Part shown: piece by piece, positions 13,420-18,449 of the stretch
How the letters are laid out: every line of letters starts with the position of its first letter
How positions within the stretch are numbered: position 1 is the stretch's first letter
NCBI RefSeq assembly: GCF_000721935.1
Contig: NZ_KL585394.1
Coordinates: forward strand, 123,063 to 141,511
Length of the DNA: 18,449 nt
Source: Streptomyces sp. NRRL WC-3549
GTDB lineage: Bacteria > Actinomycetota > Actinomycetes > Streptomycetales > Streptomycetaceae
Reading direction: 5' to 3'
Notes under the pieces: model-generated
Seen by the model: the letters and a program-made list of their open reading frames with translations, nothing else
What the model was told of the DNA's origin: nothing
Database searches by the model: none
Made by a program: the position numbers and the translations under genes

Positions 13420-13442
13420 TCGGCCGACCGGCGATCGGCCGA
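13420..13442. promoter_or_regulatory. Paired TCGGCCGA palindromes in the pilin leader region
   Basis: TCGGCCGA occurs at 13420-13427 and 13435-13442, separated by 7 bases. The 8-mer is self-complementary, so the pair is both a direct and an inverted repeat (centres 15 bases apart) and can form an 8-base stem in the pilin mRNA just before its ribosome binding site. It may be a regulator site or a leader hairpin. Confidence 0.45.
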
Positions 13443-13552
13443 CGCTGCTGCGTGCGTCTTCGCGTCGTCCGCGCTTCCGGCTTCCCCCTGGCCGGTCTCG
13501 CCTCCGACGGGAGAAACGTACGCCGGGAAAGGCCCCGTCCGCATGGGTCTGC

Positions 13553-13570
13553 GGGCCCAACTCCGGGCCC
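13553..13570 (-). terminator. GGGCCC hairpin after the response regulator gene
   Basis: Two GGGCCC hexamers (13553-13558 and 13565-13570) form a 6-base stem with a 6-base loop, 36 bases after the response regulator stop. It may separate the regulator transcript from the pilin operon in the 203-base gap (13403-13605). There is no U-run. Confidence 0.35.
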
Positions 13571-13605
13571 ACGTGGCCGGTTGAGGCTCCGAGTCCGGCC
13601 TGTGC

Positions 13606-14742
13606 TCAGCCATGTCTCGTCGACCCCCCGGACGACAGGCGGTGCCAGAGGGCGATGGCCTCGCCCCGGCTGCCGGCGTTCAACTTGGCGAAAATGCGGT
13701 TGATGTGGTTCTTGACGGTCTTCTGGCTGATGAAACAGGTGGCCGCGATCTGCTGGTTCGTCATGCCGGACGCGATCAGACCCATCACTTCCACCTCCCG
13801 TTCACTCAGCTCGTCGACCATGCCCCGGGGCGCGGGCGCGAAAGCCTCCGCGCTCGAATGTCCCACATCGGGTTGCGCGAGCGAAGGGTTTTGAGCGAAC
13901 TGCGACCATGCCGGATTCGGCCCGACATGCCCTGCGTGCGGGGCCTGTCCCGATGCGGAGTTTGCCCGCTCCTGCGTGATGTGTGCGGTTGCAGACGCCG
14001 GGCCCGTCGGTGGCGGGGTGGGACGGTGGCCCTGGCCCGGGAGCGGCGCGCCGAGGCCGTCCGGGAGGTGCCGGGTGGGCGGGGTGGCGGGTGCGCCGGC
14101 CCGTAACGACGCCAGGAGTGCGCTGGAGGCCGAGTGCGTGAAGTGGGCCCGGCCCGCCTTCGTGTCCCGTACCGCCGCGACCAGCTCGCCCGCGGTGAAC
14201 TCGCCGTGGACCAGGTATCCGCCGGCGCCGAGCCGCAGTGCCTCGTGGACGATCTCGCTCTCACGGCTGTACGTCATCATCAGCACCGGAGCGATCCGGA
14301 CCAGGTGGGGCAGTGCCGAGATGCCGTCGACACCGGGCATGCGCACGTCCAGCAGGATCACGTCGGGCCGGTGCCGTACGGCCATTTCGTACGCCTCGCG
14401 GCCGTCACCGGCCTCCGCGACCACGTCCGCGTCCTCCCGCCCCTGGAGCAGGACCGTGAGGCCCGCCCGGACCACCGGATTGTCGTCCGCCACCACGACT
14501 CTCAGCGGGGACGGCGGGGGCGTCGCCACCGGCCCGGGGAAGGGCGGGAGCTCCGAGGAGGGCGGGAGCTCCGGAAAGGGTGGTCGCTCCGGGGAGGGCG
14601 GGAGCTCCCCGGACGGCGCGGACGGGACGGCGCCTGGGGTGGGGGGCGAGCTGAGAGGGCTGGGGTGTACGGACGTGTGCTGCGAGGCGTGCGGGCGCTG
14701 GGTCCACTGCTCGCCGGAGGTGCGGGGGTTGTCGTCCGGCAT
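13606..14742 (-). CDS. LuxR/NarL-type response regulator of the Tad locus, atypical receiver
   Basis: A 378-residue two-component regulator. Residues 1-78 are a proline-rich extension containing four hexapeptides of the type ELPPSP (an 18-base repeat in the DNA). The receiver runs about 80-195: acid pair D86/D87, phosphoacceptor D132 (LLDVRMPG), T157. The normally invariant lysine of the GYLxK motif is H179 (GYLVHG), so phosphorylation switching may differ. A 100-residue proline/alanine-rich linker leads to the LuxR helix-turn-helix at about 311-370 (LSEREVEVMGLIASGMTNQQIA, then ISQKTVKNHINRIFAKL). Codon 213 is TTA (plus-strand 14104-14106). The ATG at 14740-14742 has GAGAGGAGG 9 bases upstream; a GTG at codon 72 lacks a ribosome binding site. 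It lies 59 bases after the kinase gene and probably controls the pilin genes just downstream. Confidence 0.92.
   Translation of the reverse strand: MPDDNPRTSGEQWTQRPHASQHTSVHPSPLSSPPTPGAVPSAPSGELPPSPERPPFPELPPSSELPPFPGPVATPPPSPLRVVVADDNPVVRAGLTVLLQGREDADVVAEAGDGREAYEMAVRHRPDVILLDVRMPGVDGISALPHLVRIAPVLMMTYSRESEIVHEALRLGAGGYLVHGEFTAGELVAAVRDTKAGRAHFTHSASSALLASLRAGAPATPPTRHLPDGLGAPLPGQGHRPTPPPTGPASATAHITQERANSASGQAPHAGHVGPNPAWSQFAQNPSLAQPDVGHSSAEAFAPAPRGMVDELSEREVEVMGLIASGMTNQQIAATCFISQKTVKNHINRIFAKLNAGSRGEAIALWHRLSSGGSTRHG
14541..14612. repeat. Four tandem 18-base units inside the response regulator gene
   Basis: Units at 14541-14558, 14559-14576, 14577-14594 and 14595-14612 follow AGGGCGGGAGCTCCGGRR; three are close copies and the third is more diverged. 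On the coding (minus) strand they encode ELPPSP, ERPPFP, ELPPSS and ELPPFP. The unit is a multiple of three, so copy changes lengthen or shorten the N-terminal extension without a frameshift. Confidence 0.85.
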
Positions 14743-14801
14743 GGTGCACGGCCTCCTCTCTCGAAGGTGGGGACGGTGGTGTGGCGGCTGTCGTTCCCGG
14801 G

Positions 14802-16172
14802 TCAGTCACGGCTCCGGGAAGACTGTCCCGGCATCCGCCCGAGCGGGGGCGGACCTCCGGGGTTCGTGGGTGGTGCGGGGGGTGCCAGGCCCATGGCGGC
14901 TAGGGAGAGGTCGAGGCGCACCTCGGTCCCCCGGGCCGCCTCGCCGCGGCCGATCCGGATGCGGGCGCCGACGGAGGCGGCCCGTTCGACCATGCCGACG
15001 AGGCCGAAGTGCCCCGCCTTCTTCAGTTCGGCCAGCGAGGTGCCCGGGGGCAGCCCCTCGCCGTCGTCGTACACGCTGATGCGCACCACGTCGCGGACGA
15101 GCCCGGCGGAGACCGCCACATAGCTCGGGTGCGCGTGGCGGTGGGCGTTCTCCATGGCTTCGGCGGCGATCGTCAGGGCGTGCCGGGCGACGGCGGGCGG
15201 GATGGGCGGTACGGGCCCCGTGCCCAGCCGCCTGAAGTCCGCCTTCAGGCCGTGGCGGCGGGCGAAGTCGGCGGCCCGCGCCTCCAGTTCGTCCAGGACG
15301 TCCACGCCGCCGTCCAGGCCGGACTCCCGGCGCAGGTCACAGAGCAGCTCGCGGGACTCGGCGGCGGCCCGGCGGGCGGACCGGGCGACCAGTTCCGCCT
15401 GGTGCTTCACCGTGAGCGGGTCCATACGGTCGGCGGTGCCCGCCAGTCCGTCGGCGGCGAGGGCCAGCCCGTGCAGGGTCTTGGCCACGGAGTCGTGCAT
15501 CTCGCGGGCGAGGCGGGCCCGTTCCTCCTCCACCGCGCCGCTGACCGCGAGGCGTGCCCGGGTCTCGGTGAGCGCCTGGGACGCCGCTCCGAAGCGGAGC
15601 AGCAGTCCGCGCAGGCTGCTGCCGACGGCACCGGCCATGATGCAGAGCCCCACCATCAGCAACGCCGACACGCCGGCCTCCGCCTCCCGGCTGACCCCGT
15701 ACGCCGTCGCCAGCAGCACCGTCTGGAGCACGGCGAAGACGGCCCCGCCGCGCCAGCCGTAGACCAGGCCGGCGAGCAGCGGGGTGCATACGGTCACGTA
15801 CGAGAGGGTGGACCCGGGGGTGGCGGCGAAGAGCAGCAGCGCGCCGAAGAGCATGTCCGCGCCGAGCAGCGCCGGGTGGCGCAGGAGGACCGGGCCGAAG
15901 CGCTCCCAGTCCCGCATGAGGATGTACGAGACCATGACGGTGACCAGGACGGCGGCCCCCACCAGCCAGCTGCCGAGCTCGTCCTCGACCCCGGTCAGCG
16001 CGAAGGGCGCGGCCAGGGCGGTCATGGCGAGCCGGAACCCGTACAGCTGGCGGCAGAGGGCTTGGAGCGCGTTGACCTGGATGGGCAGCGGGGGGACGTG
16101 GCCGGGAGCGCCGTCCGGGGTGGCCGCGTCGGGGCCGCCGGTCAGGGCGGGGCCGCCCGGTCGTCGTCCCAC
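14802..16172 (-). CDS. Sensor histidine kinase (HisKA_3 type) of the Tad locus
   Basis: A 456-residue membrane kinase. After a 35-residue proline/glycine-rich start, six hydrophobic segments lie between about 45 and 190 with short loops and no large outside domain, so it probably senses something in or at the membrane. The dimerisation helix has the HisKA_3 phosphoacceptor H226 in LAREMHDSVAKTLHGL. The HATPase domain follows: N342 in AAEAMENAHRHAHP, the DDGEG box at 369-373, GHFGLVGM at 387-394 and a terminal GTEVRLDLSL strand. HisKA_3 kinases pair with NarL/LuxR regulators, as found next door. The GTG at 16170-16172 is chosen because AGGAGAGG lies just upstream; the frame upstream is shadow. 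It lies 122 bases after tadC. Confidence 0.92.
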   Translation of the reverse strand: MGRRPGGPALTGGPDAATPDGAPGHVPPLPIQVNALQALCRQLYGFRLAMTALAAPFALTGVEDELGSWLVGAAVLVTVMVSYILMRDWERFGPVLLRHPALLGADMLFGALLLFAATPGSTLSYVTVCTPLLAGLVYGWRGGAVFAVLQTVLLATAYGVSREAEAGVSALLMVGLCIMAGAVGSSLRGLLLRFGAASQALTETRARLAVSGAVEEERARLAREMHDSVAKTLHGLALAADGLAGTADRMDPLTVKHQAELVARSARRAAAESRELLCDLRRESGLDGGVDVLDELEARAADFARRHGLKADFRRLGTGPVPPIPPAVARHALTIAAEAMENAHRHAHPSYVAVSAGLVRDVVRISVYDDGEGLPPGTSLAELKKAGHFGLVGMVERAASVGARIRIGRGEAARGTEVRLDLSLAAMGLAPPAPPTNPGGPPPLGRMPGQSSRSRD

Positions 16173-16294
16173 GGTCCTCTCCTCCTCGCCCTCGTCCTCG
16201 TCCCCCGGTACCCGTCCAGGGCGGTCGGCCGCCGTCCCATGCCGTGTCCGCCGTCCCGTCGTGTGCCGCTCCACGCCCCGCCGCGCCGCCTCCC

Positions 16295-17182
16295 TCAGGT
16301 CCCGAAGACATCGCCGATGTTGACGTCGGCCGCGTAGTAGAAGCCGACGGCGATGAGGATCATCGTCCCGGGGAGCATGAAGCTGGTGACGATGAGCGTG
16401 GCCTTCGGTACGGCCTTGGCGGCCTTCCGGCGGGCGTTCTGGGCGTCGGTGCGCCGCATGTCGTTGGCGATCTGGATGAGGGTGTCGACGATGGGTGCGC
16501 CGAGCTCCTCGCCCTGCTGGAGGGCGGAGACGAACATGGAGACCTGCTCCGACTCGTTGCGTTTGCGCAGCTGGTCGAAGGCCTCGCGCCGGCTCACGCC
16601 CATGTCCATCTGGCGCAGGGTGATGCGCAGTTCGTCGGCCCACGGGCCGGAGTACTTCTCGGCGACCCTCTCCAGGGCCTGGCGGAAGCCGAGTCCGGCG
16701 GAGACCACGACCGCGAGGACGTCGAGGAAGTCGGGCAGCGTCCGGTCGATGTCGTCCTTGCGGCGGCTGATGGCGGACCTGATGATCACATCGGTCCAGA
16801 AGTAGCCGTACACCCCGAACAGGACGGCGAGGACGGTCTGCCCGTTCATGAGCATGGACAGGGCCGCCACACCGCCCAGACCGGTGTAGACGGCCCGGCG
16901 TGCCGCGTAGCGGTCGACGGTCATACCGCCGGGGTTACCGGCCATGTCCAGTTTGCGGCGTACTTTGTCGACCCGCTTGGGGCCCATCATGCGCAGCACC
17001 TGGGGGGCGTACCGCATGCCCACCCGGTCGATCGCGGAGCCGGTGGCCGTGGTGCGGGTGGCGCCGACCTCCAGGGCGACGGCCAGGTCGCCGGGGAGCT
17101 TGGCCTCGGCGCGGTACATGCGGATGCCGTGGAAGGCCCCGTAGACGGCGAGGCCGAAGACGGCCGCGATCAGCAGCTCCAT
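16295..17182 (-). CDS. tadC: TadC-like pilus inner-membrane platform protein
   Basis: A 295-residue type II secretion F-type membrane protein. It has an N-terminal helix (ELLIAAVFGLAVYGAF), two helices at about 105-135 (VYTGLGGVAALSMLM, TVLAVLFGVYGYFW), and a T2SSF domain at about 145-265 with LPDFLDVLAVVVSAGLGFRQALERVAE, MDMGVSRREAFDQLRKRNESEQVSMFVSALQQGEELGAPIVDTL. A last helix follows (TLIVTSFMLPGTMILIAVGFYYA). With the TadB partner it forms the platform that couples the TadA ATPase to pilin extrusion. The ATG at 17180-17182 has AGGAAAGGGG upstream. It lies 31 bases after tadB, so they form an operon. TadC rather than TadB is chosen from gene order and length. Confidence 0.88.
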   Translation of the reverse strand: MELLIAAVFGLAVYGAFHGIRMYRAEAKLPGDLAVALEVGATRTTATGSAIDRVGMRYAPQVLRMMGPKRVDKVRRKLDMAGNPGGMTVDRYAARRAVYTGLGGVAALSMLMNGQTVLAVLFGVYGYFWTDVIIRSAISRRKDDIDRTLPDFLDVLAVVVSAGLGFRQALERVAEKYSGPWADELRITLRQMDMGVSRREAFDQLRKRNESEQVSMFVSALQQGEELGAPIVDTLIQIANDMRRTDAQNARRKAAKAVPKATLIVTSFMLPGTMILIAVGFYYAADVNIGDVFGT

Positions 17183-17213
17183 GGTGCCGCCCCTTTCCTG
17201 TGTCGCCGGGCCG

Positions 17214-18152
17214 TCAGATACGGACGCGGGTGAGCCGGTTGATGAAGAAGAAGCCCAAGGCATACAGGCCCGCCGCGATGACGACGGCGATCCGGCCGGG
17301 TGTGGAGCCGGTCATGTCGTCGAGCGCGCCGGCCCGCATCCCGTTGATGAGCAGCAGGAAGCCCAGGCCGAGGATCGGCACCGCGACCGCCGTGACCTTG
17401 ACCTGCGACAGCAGGGTGGTGACCTCGCGCCGGGTCTCCTTGCGCTCCTCCAGGGTCTCGGTGAGGTTGCGCAGGGACGAGACGATCGTGCCGCCGGCCC
17501 GGTTGGAGAGGATCAGGGTGGAGACGAGGACGGTGAGCTCGCGGGAGGGCAGGCGTTCGACGAGTTCGTTGAGCGCGTCCTCCAGCGAGTGGCCCACGGC
17601 CAGCCGGTCGGCCACCTGGCGCAGCTCCTCCTGTGCCGGGTTGTCCAGCTCCTCCACCGCCATGCCGATGGCGGTACGCAGCGCGAGCCCCGCCTGGGTG
17701 GCGTTGGCCAGGACCCGGGTCAGCTCGGGGAGCTGGTTGATGAAGGCCTCGGTGCGTCTGCCGCGCTGCCAGTTGAGGAAGGCGTTGCCTCCCCACAGGC
17801 CCAGCAGGACGGCGAGCAGGCCGAAGAACGGCGCGAAGACCGAACCGACGACGAAGTAGAGGGCGAGCAGCGCGGCCACGACGTAGACGACGTACTCGCC
17901 GGGTGTCAGGTCCAGGCCGGTGGAGGTGATCTTGCGTCCGATGCGCTTGCCCAGCGCCGTCCGGCGCAGTCGCCGGTCGATGCCCCGGAAGCGGCGGGTG
18001 CGCCCCCCGACGGCCGGCTGCCCGGTCTGGGACATCCGGTCGAACAGGAGCTGCCGCTGCGCCCTGCCCGCCGAGTAGCCGTGCACACCGAGCACGCCGA
18101 ACAGGCCGGCGAGCAGCGTGACGCCGATCGTCAGGAGCGGGAGTTCATCCAT
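17214..18152 (-). CDS. tadB: TadB-like pilus inner-membrane platform protein
   Basis: A 312-residue type II secretion F-type protein. An N-terminal helix (LPLLTIGVTLLAGLFGVLGV) is followed by a basic cytoplasmic stretch (about 28-75), two helices at about 85-125 (YVVYVVAALLALYFVVGSVFAPFFGLLAVLLGLWGG), the T2SSF domain at about 140-265 (LPELTRVLANATQAGLALRTAIGMAVEEL, LAVGHSLEDALNELVERLPSRELTVLVSTLILSNRAGGTI) and two C-terminal helices. It pairs with TadC as the assembly platform. The ATG at 18150-18152 has GAGAAGG about 12 bases upstream, rather distant. It lies 96 bases after the end of the partial tadA-like gene. Confidence 0.88.
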   Translation of the reverse strand: MDELPLLTIGVTLLAGLFGVLGVHGYSAGRAQRQLLFDRMSQTGQPAVGGRTRRFRGIDRRLRRTALGKRIGRKITSTGLDLTPGEYVVYVVAALLALYFVVGSVFAPFFGLLAVLLGLWGGNAFLNWQRGRRTEAFINQLPELTRVLANATQAGLALRTAIGMAVEELDNPAQEELRQVADRLAVGHSLEDALNELVERLPSRELTVLVSTLILSNRAGGTIVSSLRNLTETLEERKETRREVTTLLSQVKVTAVAVPILGLGFLLLINGMRAGALDDMTGSTPGRIAVVIAAGLYALGFFFINRLTRVRI

Positions 18153-18248
18153 GGCGGGTGTGAACCTTCTCGGTGAGCGGTGGGTGGGGTGGGGGCCGTC
18201 GGGAGGGTGGGCGGTGGCGGCGGGCGGCGAGGCCGCCGGGGGCCCGGT

Positions 18249-18449
18249 TCAGGCGGTCGAGCGGCGCATGACCAGGTGCTCCTCCGACCGGGCCACTCCG
18301 AACGCGGCCGGGACGGCCTCACTCGTCATGTGGAGGCGCTCGGCGACCCGTCGCGGCAGCGGGTAGTACTCGAAGGCACCGTGGACGTGCCCGTCGGGGC
18401 CGACCGGCTGGGACCTGAACCGGCAGACGGAGACGATGCGGTAGTCCTC
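18249..18449 (-). CDS. C-terminal end of a TadA/CpaF-like ATPase (partial)
   Basis: Only the last 66 codons are in the window; the gene runs off the right end. The frame ends with TGA at 18249-18251 and reads DYRIVSVCRFRS, then HVHGAFEYYPLPRRVAERLHM, then VPAAFGVARSEEHLVMRRSTA. The strand-rich start followed by a short helix fits the variable C-terminal tail of a TadA/CpaF secretion ATPase, and gene order (directly before tadB on the same strand) supports it. The catalytic Walker motifs would lie outside the window, so the identification rests mostly on position. It could instead be another cytoplasmic Tad protein. Confidence 0.55.
   Translation of the reverse strand, partial: EDYRIVSVCRFRSQPVGPDGHVHGAFEYYPLPRRVAERLHMTSEAVPAAFGVARSEEHLVMRRSTA

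Overview
The window is high-GC actinobacterial DNA, most probably from Streptomyces. The signs are near-saturated G/C third codon positions, GAGG/GGAG ribosome binding sites with occasional GTG starts, rare TTA leucine codons, and a WhiJ-type XRE/DUF5753 + DUF397 + GHKL-like trio. No tRNA, rRNA, CRISPR array or complete mobile element was seen.

Left part (1-3319): three minus-strand genes for an uncharacterised 151-residue protein, a class I SAM methyltransferase and a 360-residue protein with a SUKH (SMI1/KNR4)-like second half. Two tandem repeat tracts lie here: 7 x 8 bases at 317-372, running over a stop codon, and 4 x 15 bases at 1937-1996. Next (3566-6090) come a prepilin peptidase (minus), a DUF192 protein (plus) and a PIG-V-like membrane mannosyltransferase (minus).

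Middle part (6478-11190): an AbiEi-antitoxin-like/DUF559 nuclease-fold protein (plus), an unknown 201-residue protein (minus), an Imm52-type immunity protein (minus), and the divergent regulatory module: a degenerate GHKL ATPase-like protein (minus), then XRE/DUF5753 and DUF397 proteins (plus). The gap between the divergent genes carries a duplicated operator-like element.

Right part (11264-18449): a nearly continuous minus-strand Tad/Flp pilus locus. Transcription runs from the window end: tadA-like C-terminus, tadB, tadC, histidine kinase, LuxR-type response regulator, Flp-like prepilin, TadE/TadG-like pseudopilin, lipoprotein, OmpA-domain protein. The last four are very tightly packed (two 2-4 base stop/start overlaps and one 29-base gap). 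The prepilin peptidase at 3566-4322 would supply the processing enzyme, so the Tad set is interrupted by the immunity and regulatory genes.

Two points stand out. First, the prepilin peptidase is broken at 3955-3970 by a 16-base stretch identical to the end of the Tn5 mosaic end used in tagmentation libraries. Removing it restores the frame, but the segment expected to carry the first catalytic aspartate is still missing, so this is most likely an assembly chimera. Second, three genes of the pilus system (prepilin peptidase, response regulator, TadG-like pseudopilin) each carry one in-frame TTA codon. In Streptomyces this suggests dependence on the bldA leucyl-tRNA and therefore developmental timing of the pilus.
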